NCBI GenBank assembly: GCA_037957365.1
Contig: JARHVA010004093.1
Location: 379,501-443,500, forward strand
Direction of reading: 5' to 3'
DNA from: Torreya grandis
Lineage: Eukaryota; Streptophyta; Pinopsida; Cupressales; Taxaceae
Length of the DNA stretch: 64,000 nt
Below, piece after piece: positions 25,600 through 36,794 of the stretch (position 1 is its first letter; each line of letters opens with the position of its first letter). The position numbers and the translations under genes were made by a program. Under the pieces are notes generated by a model. That model had not been told where the DNA came from. It was given only the letters and a program-made list of their open reading frames with translations, and did no database searches.

Positions 25600-26500
25600 A
25601 CTATCATGAATTTGAATCATGGAACTAATTGTTTCCATAGTATCAATAGATCTATTGTTGACTCATGGAACTTGCTCAAACTATAGAGATTTAAAATGTG
25701 TTTTGAGGTTATCGATAGTTTACTTGTAAGGAACAAGCTTATCATCCTTTTTTTTTTGATATTGTTTAGTTGTCTAATTTATGATTAGATATGAGTCTCC
25801 ATAGAACTTTAAGCTTTAAATATCCCACTGTATAGCAAGACGAAGCCCTATAACCAATGCCTCATATTCAACCATATTATTTCTATAATTAAATTATATA
25901 TGGAATGTTTTGGGGATCAATTCCACCTATGGCATGATCAACAATGTGCTAGCTCCATACCCTCAAGATGTGAAGGATCCATCAAAATATTGGATCCACT
26001 ATTTAGGTTCTTTTGATTCTTGTTCTATCATCATGATAGAATCATCTGGAAGGTCAAAGTTGAGAGGTTAAGTGGCCTTAATAGGAGATTCTACAAGTTG
26101 GTCAATAAGAACATGTCCTTTGATTTCCATTTCATTTAGGTACTCAATATCAAAATAACTAAGGAGCATAATCCATTTGTCCATGTATCCTTAAAGAGAA
26201 GCTTTAGATAAGAGGAACTTGAGAGGATCTACTTTGGTGATAATAATAGTTTTGTTATTTAGCATATAATGTCACAATTTTTGAGTGGTGAACACCATAT
26301 ATAAACATGCCTCTTTAATAGGTATATAATTATGTTCATAGGATACCAATGTGTGCTTAAATAATAAATAACATGTTTCTTTCCATGATCATCGTGTTGA
26401 GCTAAAAGTGCCCCCAGTGCATGTTTCATGGCTGATATATGAAGAAGTAGTGGCTTTCCTTATGTTGGAGGTTGTAAGACTAGTGGATTGGCCAAGTATG
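25600..26500 (-). pseudogene. Gypsy-1 RNase H, decayed
   Basis: Along the minus strand below about 26440, a segment reads AMKHALGALLAQHDD, then KKHVIYYLS, the usual RT-to-RNase H region of plant gypsy polyproteins. Frame changes and stops follow through to about 25600, where the integrase begins. Catalytic acids cannot be assigned reliably. Confidence 0.7.
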
Positions 26501-26699
26501 TTTTAAGCTTTAAAAATTATATCTAAAAATATTTATCCCACTAAAATTTTACCCCTTTCTTTAATAGATAGGTAAATGGGTGGTACTTATTTGCTAATTA
26601 AGAAATAAACTTACGTATAGACTAGATCTTTCCTTGTAGACCTCAAAACTATTTAAGATTATTTGGTGGATACATTTCCATAATAAAATTAACCTTTGT

Positions 26700-27730
26700 A
26701 GGGTCTGATTCAAGCCCTCATTGTGATACGATGAACCTTAAAAAATTTCCTAATGTGACTCCAAAGACACATTTCTTAGGATTCAAGCAGACTTTATATT
26801 CATGAAGCGTCTCAACTATTCTTTGTATAATGTTAGGATGTCCAGCTCTTGTTCTTGATTTTTCTAGTATATCATCAACATAGTCCTCAATAATGTCATG
26901 CATCATGTCATGGAAGATGATAGTCATTACATGTTAATATGTGGATCCATCATTCTTTAAAAAAATGGCATCACTTGGTAGTAGAATGTCCCCCATGGAG
27001 TGGTGAATGTGGTCTTATGATGATATTTAGGGGTTATCCTGATCTCATTATAACCAAAAAATACATCTATTAAGGATAACATTTGATACCCAAAATTTTA
27101 GTTGATGATCATGTCAATGTTGGGTAAAGGAAAATCATCTTTAGTGCATGTTTTATTGATATCATTAAAATCAATACAAATACATATGCCTAGGGTATTT
27201 TTACTCATTCGTACTATGTTGGAAACCCATTCAGAGTAGTTTAGTGTTTTGATAAAATTGGCTCCTAACAAATTTTCCAACTTAGCCTTAACCAAAATGG
27301 CAATGAGTGGATGCATCTTTCTTAATTTTTGCTTGACTAGTTTAGCACCAAGGTGAACAACAAGTTGATTCACAACTAAACCTAGGTCCAAGCCTAGCAT
27401 GTCAGTGTATGGCCATGAAAATATGTCTATATAATCCTTAAGAATGTATATAATATGTTCACATTTTTCTTCAGTAAGGGAAGCTCCAAGATAAACAATT
27501 TTTGGATCCTCATGGATTCCTAAATTCACTTTTGTTGTGTTCTCCACAAGGAGTGTGGATCTATCCTCTAGAATTGTAGGAAATGTATGGTCATGATCAT
27601 TGTTTTCTACTATATCTTCTTGTTTTTCCTCCCAAAGATCTAAATAATATGAAGAATAAAAAACTACCTTCTCAGGTAAAGGCCAATTGGTAAAAACCTC
27701 TAGAAACTCAAGCAAGATGCTCAAATATTT
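26700..27730 (-). pseudogene. Gypsy-1 reverse transcriptase, decayed
   Basis: An open segment of 208 codons (27724-27098) starts in the linker before RT. It reads DPKIVYLGASLTEEKCEHII, FSWPYTDMLGLD, VKQKLRKMHPLIAILVKAKL, YSEWVSNIV and a CIDFNDINKTC, KDDFPLPNIDMI block, the fingers/palm of a gypsy RT. The usual RICVDFRDLNKACPKDDFPL block is altered but recognisable. After an interrupted stretch, 26927-26718 gives TIIFHDMMHDIIEDYVDDIL with the catalytic YVDD box, then KVCLNPKKCVFGV. It would be the cDNA-synthesising domain; stops between the blocks make it a pseudogene. Confidence 0.93.
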
Positions 27731-28229
27731 GATGTTATTCTAAAGAGATGCTTGTAGTAGCTATGAAACTTAGGCTAGATGGAATTTTGATGTCTTGAGG
27801 GGATGATAAAAATTTCCTACCTAGGAGGACCTGAAATAGGTTTTCACTCAAAGGCTTGTCTTTTTCATTACTTTTCCCCTAATCAACAAATGCCTCAAAA
27901 AGGTTTTCACCTGAAGATCTCAATGTTTTTTCTTTATTATGACCAAGAAATTGTACTTGCTCTATAAATTGGGTAGAAGGATCCATTGAAAAATAAAAAC
28001 CTTGATTATGATCACCAATGGGGAATGCATCTTGTAGCCCCATGTATTATGCAATCAATTATTTATTTTGAAACTCATTAAGGCATATGACCAAATTTTA
28101 CAGATGTTAATCTATGAGTTTAGGATGGCAAAGGCATAGGTTATAGTGAGGGATTTATTTAGGATGGGAAGTACCAATGTTAAATATATAATGTCCTACT
28201 TTAAGAAGGGAAGCACCATTAGGATGGGT

Positions 28230-29340
28230 TTTTGCTTTAGGATAGGAAGCTCCAAATAGGTGTTATGGTTAATATGGCATTTGAATCAAATAAATCTAAG
28301 TCAATAAGCTCATCAAAGAGGCTATAATGGGATGTTGTGTCATAACTAGGAGTCTCATTACTAGTCACTTTGAAAGAGTCACTATCAAATGTCATGAGGT
28401 CATGCTTTAGTGGTTTAAATCCGAGACCATGATTCCAATTAACAACTCTAGCCAATAAGGGTTCTAAAATTCCTTGTGACTATAGACCAAGGTATTTCCT
28501 TGTAGAGTCAAGATGGTCCATTATCTTGTTAGGGATAAGATACTTTGGATTCTAAAAAAAATCAACAAGGCCTTTAGAATATAACCAATCTCCCTCGGCA
28601 AAATCCTCTAGATCTTTCTTTGGTGCACAAAAACCACAGGAGGTTTTGGTTATTTCATCTTTGGTTACCAAATATAATTAGGTCTACTAGGAGTCTAAGA
28701 AGTTTTAGGCTTCCCAAATGTTTTAGGTGATTTTGGTAGTTTTAAAATATGGAGGATGTCCTTTATATGGTATATATAAATTCCTATGTCTTTAATAATA
28801 TCTTGTTTCGCCAGAGTTGTAGGAAATGGATCAGCCAAAGTGGAGGCTAGATCACCAGGGTCTATATAATTAGATGGAGATGGATGATAAATGATGGATT
28901 TATTCTTCTTTGTAATGAATTCAAAACCTAGGAAATATTTATTATTATGAAACTCTACTTCAATATGTTTTTAGTATTGATATGGCTACTGATCAATGGC
29001 AATAGTAACCTCAATCCCATCATGGGGAAACTTAAGGCATTGGTGAAGAGTATATGGAACTACCTATATTTCATGTATCTAAAGATGACCAAGAAGTATG
29101 TTATGAGGAAGCTCAATACCAAAATATAGAATATTGTGTGATGATAAATAAACCTAACCATGATTGGCAACCAAATTATACTATATGACTCCCTCTTGAT
29201 GTTGTCATAAGCCTTGATTGTAATAGTTTCTAGATGAATGTCTTTATCCATATAGCCCAATCATCATACCATTTTAAGAGATATGACATTCAACCCTAAA
29301 CCATTATCTATAAAAACTCACTTGATCTTGTTATATATAA
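28230..29340 (-). pseudogene. Gypsy-1 aspartic protease region and linker, decayed
   Basis: Near 29320-29265 the minus strand reads VFIDNGLGLNVISLKM, which fits the IDNGSALNV-type active site with Asp retained. The next open frame (29260-29060) reads ITIKAYDNIKRES and a degenerate LLGRPW-like block. The following linker includes the conserved-looking segment NWNHGLGFKPLKHDLMTF near 28450-28400, typical between protease and RT in this lineage. Stops are frequent. Confidence 0.75.
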
Positions 29341-30249
29341 TTATTATCTCAATGTATAGTGAGTTATTGTGGTTTGGGTCAAGGGTGGACATGTCTTTTT
29401 GATCAAATGTGATTTGTTGAAATGAAAATAAGTGTCCAAATAGGTTTTGGAACTAATCAAGGTTTACATCATTAGGCACAATAGACTCTTGAAAAAGTTT
29501 TTTGAAGATGGTTTGATGGACATCAGATATTTGCAAGAGTTCTAAAATGGAAATTTGTACAAGGGTTTTATTTAATTGATCTATTAGACTATAAGGCCTT
29601 TGAATTGTGGATTAAACTATTTTAGTCTTTTTTGGGATAGTATTCAGCTTTTAAATTGTTGGCATAATGTTCTCAATGGGTTTTATGGAAGAAGTGGGTG
29701 AAGGGACCTAGATGGTAGCTCATAGATGTCTATTTTTGACTTCACAACCTACAGGTGGTAAGGAGTTATTATAATTAGAAGAGGAAGGTAAAGGACCTTA
29801 GATGGTGACTCATGGGCAACTATTTTTATTGCTAAAACTTTGGGTCAATGAGGAGCCTTTATAATTATAAGAAAGGTGCTATTGTTTAGAATTAGTAACC
29901 CATGTAAATAGAGTCACAACATGATTATGTGAACTCGACATGGTATTACTAGGGGGATAGGGTGTTGACCCTATAATGATGGGTCCCATATTGTGAGGAA
30001 CATGAGATTGGCCATGTGGTTTCATAGTAATAGTGGTAATGTGGGATATAGAAATGCATCCCACAATATTAGTATAGTCATAAGGTCCATTTTTATAAGC
30101 CGCATTGTTATTATGGGCCTTATGATCTTGATTATGCTCATTATGATTCTAATCTTATTGTTGGTTCTGATTCTACATTTATCCTTAATTGTGACCATTT
30201 TGATTTTTTCTTGGTGGTGGTAGATCATGTTAAGGAAAAGGGTCTATAT

Positions 30250-32530
30250 AGATTCCCATATCCTAATTTGTGTCCTAATTATGGGCCAACTTAATTTCTA
30301 GTTCACCACTTTTAATAAAGTCCTCGATAATATGTTGTAATTGAATACGATGATATGTAACATGATAAACAACATGATGAAAGTTACACCATTCATTATC
30401 TTTATACCAATATAGTTCTGGTTGATCTTCAAGAAATGGTATTAATACTAGCCATACAATTAAATTAGCTATAATGAGATTTTGTAACATTATTTCAATT
30501 GATTCTCTTAACTGGTTAAAGACTCTAAATTTTTTATGAAATGTTATTCATGGAGGTTGTCTCTATAATGTAGGTAGTGGATTTAGGGGAGGTAATTGTA
30601 CATTAGGAGGAGGCATAGCATGTACCTTTTGTACATGTCTTTTTTTAGTCACCCCATTTTACAACCATGTTCTTATTTTTTCTAAAGCCTTTAGGCTTAT
30701 CCTACATAACTATTTGATCTAATGATTTAGTCTAATTAGATTCTTAACCCTGTGTAAAAATCTTAACAAGGACTTTAGCAATAAGATCCTTCTCAATATT
30801 TACTCCTTTGTCAATAATTTACTCAAATGAGTTAGCACAAGCTAACCATAGATTATGCACAAATTCAAGATTCTATTTTTGTACAAAGATATGAACCAAC
30901 TATTTATCTAACAAGTTATGTTGAAAGTGGCATGCCAATGCTCTCCACCTTTATAGATATACAACAAAACTTTCACCATCATGTTGCTTAGATTTGTATA
31001 AGTCAACAATGGTTAATTCATGTTCTATATTATATGAGAAATGGTTAATGAACTTTTTTGATAAGTCATTCCAATTTACAACTGATCCCTTGGGCAGTTT
31101 AAGTAGCCAATCAGGAGCTTGTCCCACTAAAATTCATGGAAATAGTCATAGTAAATACTCAATAGTATAATCAACCTCTTAACATAAGATAAAGAATGTT
31201 TGTATGTGCTCATGTGGATATCCTTTTCCTTTGTACTTGTCAAATTTTGGCACCTCAAAATGAGGTGGAAAGGGGTTTCAGAGAATAGATAAATAAAATG
31301 GATATGGGCATATCTCATCAAATTTGTACTTTTTGACTCTATTATTCATCCCCAATATTTGAACAATTTATTTCATAGAATTCCATTCTTGCATGTTTTT
31401 TGTACTTATGGATTTAATAATATGTTGTTTGGGTAGAATGTGCCCCTAGTTCTAATGCTATTGGTGTGGAATGTACCTTGGTTTTGTTAATATAGGTGTG
31501 GAATATGCCCCTAGTTTTATGTGAATCTATAGGGAGTGTATACCTTTTGATCCAAGACTTGGTTTAGATTTTCTCCTTAAGTTGAGAATATACGCCATTA
31601 ATTTCTAGATTTTAAAACATTCCTTGAATTTGGTTTTTTTTGTACTTTGTTGATTTTGGAAATTTATATGTTTATTTACTATTTTTTGTGTTGGTTGAAA
31701 AGAACTAGCCAAATTTTCTTGAGGGATTTCCTCAATTCAAACTAAATGTTTAGGTTTTTGAGTTTGTAAAGTAACAAGAGGTTCTTGATGATTGAATAAT
31801 GTATGTTTCATGTCAAAGGGAACACTTTGTAAGGTCTCTTGTGAATTTAACTATTCATTTAGATTACCTTGATCCACTATGGTAATGTCATCATCTAATA
31901 TTTGTTTCATAATTTCAACCATATTTCTTTGTTCTTTCAAAGCATCATTATGAGTTGAAATGGCAAGTAGGGAGTCAATTAAGTCTACAATAAGATGATC
32001 TACATATCATTGACTTATTATTTTGATCTTAGCTAAAATATATGGATTTATGAATTTTGAATCTATTTGTATTTTGTTCCTTTGTTAGAGGAAGAAGGTA
32101 TGTCTATTCATGTAAAAGCTTGCTCTTGTTTTTGTTATTCTCCTTATCTTACTAAGGTATGAAATTGTTCTTAGGAAAGTCAGAAAGTAGTCTAGTACCT
32201 AATTCTATTAATATAAGAAAGTCTTCATCTTGATATTCTTGGGGTTGATATTCATTATAATCATTTTTGGATCCTACTATTGTGGGGATGTCATAAAAAA
32301 TAATGGGGTTATCCTGACCATCATAAAATTTATCATCTTCATAACTAAGGCCATAAGAGGCCCCACTATGAGTGAACCTTTGAGTCGTGTCTAAAAGAGT
32401 TGTTCTATGTGTTTGACTAACTTTGGACCAATGCTTGATAACCAAACAAAGTATGTTTTGGCTCTCTTTTAAATAAATAACCAAGGTACCAATGAGACTA
32501 TAAAGGATTGGTGTTTGAAACCACACATAA
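30250..32530 (-). pseudogene. Gypsy-1 gag, decayed
   Basis: Between 31125 and 30750 the minus strand reads LVGQAPDWLLKLPKGSVVNW, then FINHFSYNIEHELTIVDLY and KSKQHDGESFVVYL, RWRALACHF. This is the capsid core of plant gypsy gag (W..LP.GS...W, KQ..GES, RW). The segment at 30490-30275 reads WYKDNEWCNFHHVVYH, then IQLQHIIEDFIKSGELE, matching the region around the C..H..GH zinc knuckle with Cys residues lost. The acidic frame at 32526-32152 probably belongs to the gag N-terminus. Frames are broken throughout. Confidence 0.85.
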
Positions 32531-34639
32531 TTTATAATATTTGGTTCATGAGTTTACTCAATGTTTTGTAAAGTTGAAATCATATAGATTGAAAGAGGGT
32601 AAGGTAACTCAAAGACCCAAGGTGAAAACTAGTACACCAAAGCCTAAAACATTGTGATACACCCATACTATAAAATCTACATTAAACTTAAACAAGTTGA
32701 CCCTTAGAATTTTAGAGGAAGGTTATTCAAATTAAAAAGAAGATAAAATGTACTAAGCAACTCAAGCTGTAAAAACATACGTGAATCACTAAGTATAAAA
32801 CTAGGACCAAATAGGTATCACAACGTCACCACATGGTTCTAGTAGGATAAAATGTGTTCTAAGACTCAAAGCATGAGTGATACATAAGATGACTTGACTC
32901 CAACAAGATGATGATGCTATTTTGAGTCTTAATAAATGACCTTCAATTCAAATGTAACATTGAACCCAAGTTAGAATAAGCTTAGTACATAAATGGTGAA
33001 CCCACTTTGACACACCAACCCTTACAACTCAAAAAGGCTCAATTTTAAATTTGGATTATAAATGAAGGATTTAAATAAATTAGGTAAAATATATAAACTC
33101 AATTAGGTAGCATAACTACACTAAACTAGATGACATGAGACAAAGCTTTTGATAATTATTTGAACAATGAAAAGATGAATTTTACAATTGGACAACATAA
33201 TTCCTCCCTTGCTCAATAAAATTGAGGATAATGTGTTTTGGTTAAGTTCATTGAGTTAACAAGAAATTTTAGACACAAATCAAGACCAAGTAAGCTAATG
33301 ACAAAATACAAATGTCTTAAGTCTAAACTGACAAGATATGGGAAAGTGGGGTCTATTAAACAAGCAAGGTTTTGATCGTTCTAGGGGAATAAATTACACA
33401 ATGAATTTCATGTCAAATAACACAAATGAGAAGCATGGAAATTGGGTGACCATGGCATTGTCTATTTGTAAAAATGTCTAGTCCTTTTTACAACCACTAC
33501 ATCCTTCTATTTTCTTAGTGTAGTGCAATGGTTAAATGTAGATACATCCTATGTGTAACTCCAATTAGGAGCCAAAAGAAGTCAATGTTGGGATATGAAA
33601 CCCCAAGTCAAAGCTTCCTTAAAGAAATCCTAGGAGGTAATTAAGTCCCACTTACAAGCCAATTTTTCATAAAAATAAAGAAATCATGAAATAGAAAGAC
33701 TTTAGGTTCATTTTTAAGGTCACCCAAACTCATGAGTTTTTGGGGAGTGCTTTAAATGACTTTATTTCTAAGCCTTGGACTAGGATTTTTGTAATAGGGG
33801 ATTTTTGTAATAATAATGACACTTTTTATTCCAAGGGTTCCCTAAAGGGTACAAATGGAAGAGCATACACATGGCATCCTTATTTTTTCTTAACAAAATA
33901 TAAGTTAAACAACTAATTAAATACAAAAAACTTGGAAAGGTGAGTTCATTTTTAATCCCAAATGGAAAATGAGGTGGTGTTTATTTGACCCCTTGGTCTT
34001 AGTTGTAAATTTGAAAAATAATGATAAAAATACTTATTTAATAACCTTAAATGTTAATCTAAGCACAAAAATAGTGTTATTAATTCATTTTAAAACATGT
34101 AAAATATGTTCTAAAACATGATTTATCAACCTTGAAATATGCTAGTTACCTATCTACCCTTAAGGCATCACCCCAAAAGAAAATATGTTAGATTAGAAAG
34201 ATTTTAAATATATTTTTAAAAAAATTTAAAAAATATATGAAACTTGAAGCTAAAATAATGTCAAATTCTAAAAAATTAGAAGAAAACATGTGGCTTAAAA
34301 AAATCATCCAAAATGGAGTCTGTATGACCCCAAACCAATCATTTTAAAATGGCCTATTTAGCTCTCATGTTTGCATTTTTAAGAAAAACATAGTGACTAA
34401 TGTCGGTTATATGACCCAATTAGGTTACACTTACTAACCGATGATGGCTATCTAACTAATATCAGTTATGCCAATAGTCACCAATGATGATATGTTAACT
34501 GATGATGGTTACTATGTAAACCTGTGACAAAGAAAAATGTCAAAACAAAGTTGGAAAATAAAATTACAAGAGTTTTCATAAGCCAAATGAAGATTTTAAA
34601 GTTACATAATGATATTCTTCATGTGTGGGATGCATCTTT
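32531..34639 (-). other. Gypsy-1 leader region, no recognisable coding
   Basis: A 2.1-kb stretch between PBS and gag. It is AT-rich, with a repeated GATGATGG(C/T)TA phrase at 34440-34515. No additional ORF is recognisable. Confidence 0.55.
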
Positions 34640-34657
34640 GTCCCATTGGGTGTGCCA
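34640..34657 (-). other. Gypsy-1 primer-binding site
   Basis: The minus strand reads TGGCACACCCAATGGGAC three bases after the LTR end TCTACA. It fits the plant gypsy PBS pattern TGGCGCCCAnCGTGGGAC after CpG decay. Confidence 0.7.
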
Positions 34658-34660
34658 AGA

Positions 34661-35032
34661 TGTAGAGAGGATTACAAAGCAAGTTAGTCAAACATTAGTC
34701 CATAAATCATGAAAAATAAATAAATAACTAACTAACTAACTAAGCCTATCTATTCCTATGGGAATTAAAAAGGATAAAAAGAAACAAATGAAAGAAATCA
34801 AACATCATATTACCTTCCCAAATGGATTCACCATACCCATGTGGCTCAAAAGCATGTTCTCCCTAGATCAAGCATCCTTGTCTTTATCAACAAAGGTGGT
34901 AAAATACTCTAATGTCTCGAGAACATTACATAAAACATAACCTCGTGATTCTAAATAACTAAAATATCCTATAAATGAAGCTTGTAACTAATTTTAATGG
35001 TCTATTACAAAGGATTGTGGAGATAATTTTGC
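34661..35032 (-). mobile_element. Gypsy-1 5' LTR fragment (T family)
   Basis: Begins TGTAGAGAGGATTACAAA like T and aligns to about the first 371 bp of T (plus coordinates). It then stops within GGATTGTGGAGATAATTTTG and R sequence starts at 35033. The U3 and most of R/U5 are absent. The 60-codon frame at 34758-34940 is the same antisense frame as in the other T copies. Confidence 0.85.
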
Positions 35033-36794
35033 ACAACCCTTCAAACTTTTCAAGTGTTTCATGAGCCATAAAAATTTCAAACAATGTTTCATGAGCCTTA
35101 ATTTTGATTGTAGAGAGGATTAAGAAGAAAGTTAGTCAAACATTAATCCATAAATCATGAAAAATTCATAAAAAACTAACTAACTAAGCCTATTTATTCC
35201 TATGGGAGTTATTAAGGATATCAAGAAACAAATGAAAGAAATCAAACATCATATCACCTTCCCAAATGGATTAACCATACCCATGTGGATCAAAAGCATG
35301 TTCTCCATTGATAAAACATCCTTTTCTTTGTCAACAAAGGTGGAAAACTCCTCCAATGTCTCAATAACACTCCATAAAACATAGGCTCATGATTCCAAAT
35401 CACTAAACTAGCCTATCAATGAATCTCGTAACTAATTTTAATGTTCTATTACAAAGGATTGTGGAGACAATCTACATAATAACTTTGCATAAATAAAGCT
35501 TAAAATATATGTCCATGGCTTCTCTATTTATAGATTTTTGAGATTGGTCAGTATCAACCATGACTGGCCATCTCAAGATTGAGATGTGTGGCCATGGATA
35601 ATCCTAATATTTGGAATTAAAATCATAAATATCTTCAAGATAAATATTCATTAAAGAGGCATGGGAGGCATTAACTAGGCATGGGTGACCCATAATCCTG
35701 ATATTTTATGAATTTATGGCTTGATGGATGTCACCCCATAGATGATGTCACTATGTGATGCAGATATTCAAAATCAATTTCCAATAACGAGATATTCAAA
35801 AATATCTATGGAATTCTTTCTTAATATCTTATAATAGATTAATTAGCTTAAGTAAGTTTAATCAAGTCTAGTGTAATTCTTTGGAAATGTGTGCACAATT
35901 CATCAAAATGGTCAAAAAGTCATATTACTAGATCATAATTTGACTAGAAAGGAACTAGAAGGCGATGTTAGATGCATTAGAGCTATATTCGCATTTAGGA
36001 TTTTGCCAACACAAAATAATAAAGGTATGTGATGTGTACCAATGAATTAGAATAAAAGAGTGATCTAGAGAAATAAATGGTGAAATTGTCATTTTGACTC
36101 AAAATTATTTGATCAAAGTTAGCTGGCCCATAAAATGCATTGCCCTATTTAGGGATACTTTGACCTAAATTGGCACATGTAAGTGACAAGTTCAAACTAT
36201 TTAAGTTGTATTATGGATTTTGACCTAAAATGTGAATTTGAGTGCAATTTGAGTAAGATTTATAATTTCAACATAAATTGTGTTAGGAATTAGATGTCTA
36301 CATTGGCAAAGTGTTTTAATAGCTTTAAAAACCTACATAGTATTTTAAACTCCTCCAAATCCTGAAAGTGTTTTCAAAACCATAATATCTTGAAAGTGTT
36401 TTAAAAAATATTTAATAAACATAAAGTGTTTTAAAAGGTCCAAATTTATACAAAATGTTTTATCATCCTCAAAAGTCTATAAAATGTTGGATAAACTTGT
36501 ATATTGCACAAATAGTTTTGTAAGGTTCCAAAATCTGTATTATGTTTTCTAAGCTTTAAACTTCCATGTAAACTTTCCCCTTTATCCCTTCACGTAACCC
36601 ACCATGTATCTCCAAAGATTATTTCTTCCAAATGCATGGTATGAAATGTGAAAAGTCTTGTTTTCAAAAACATAAACATGTGGTTTTACTTAAAGTTTTT
36701 CAAAAAGAAAAATTCCCACTCAAAAAATCTGTGGACTTTGGCTTAAATGGCAGGTTCTTAAAAATATGTGGTTTTAACCATTTTTAAAGGTGGG
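35033..36794 (+). repeat. Direct duplicate of 19424-21186 (R plus T)
   Basis: Starts ACAACCCTTCAAACTTTTCA (compare ACAACCCTACAAACTTTTGA at 19424) and runs to AAAGGTGGG at 36794 (compare 21186). Lengths are 1762 and 1763 bp. Both copies contain T at the same site. After 36794 the R LTR continues uninterrupted. Confidence 0.85.
35109..36302 (-). mobile_element. T: solo LTR of a Ty3/gypsy element (copy 2)
   Basis: TGTAGAGAGG to GATGTCTACA, 1194 bp, against 1195 bp for copy 1. The flanks TTGAT and TTGGC are a better-preserved 5-bp duplication than in copy 1. The minus-strand TATA box CTATAAATAGAGA lies at about 35521-35533. Confidence 0.85.

Larger units (their letters stand above)
21187..35032 (-). 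mobile_element. Gypsy-1: Ty3/gypsy element of the T family, large interior
   Basis: Coding order along the minus strand is gag, protease, RT, RNase H, integrase, as in Ty3/gypsy. The interior from PBS to PPT is 13.3 kb, with a 2.1-kb leader and a 2.85-kb tail around a decayed pol. Both LTRs are T-type but truncated: 372 bp of the LTR 3' part at the 5' side (34661-35032), and 197 bp of its 5' part at the 3' side (21187-21383). RT and protease resemble plant Tat/Athila-type gypsy rather than chromoviruses; no chromodomain is seen. It is inactive. Confidence 0.85.

Noticed and set aside
19593..35384. Small conserved protein: a ~60-residue frame present three times (19593, 34758, 35202)
   Set aside because: It lies antisense within the T LTR; its conservation follows from LTR copying, and there is no sign of separate selection.
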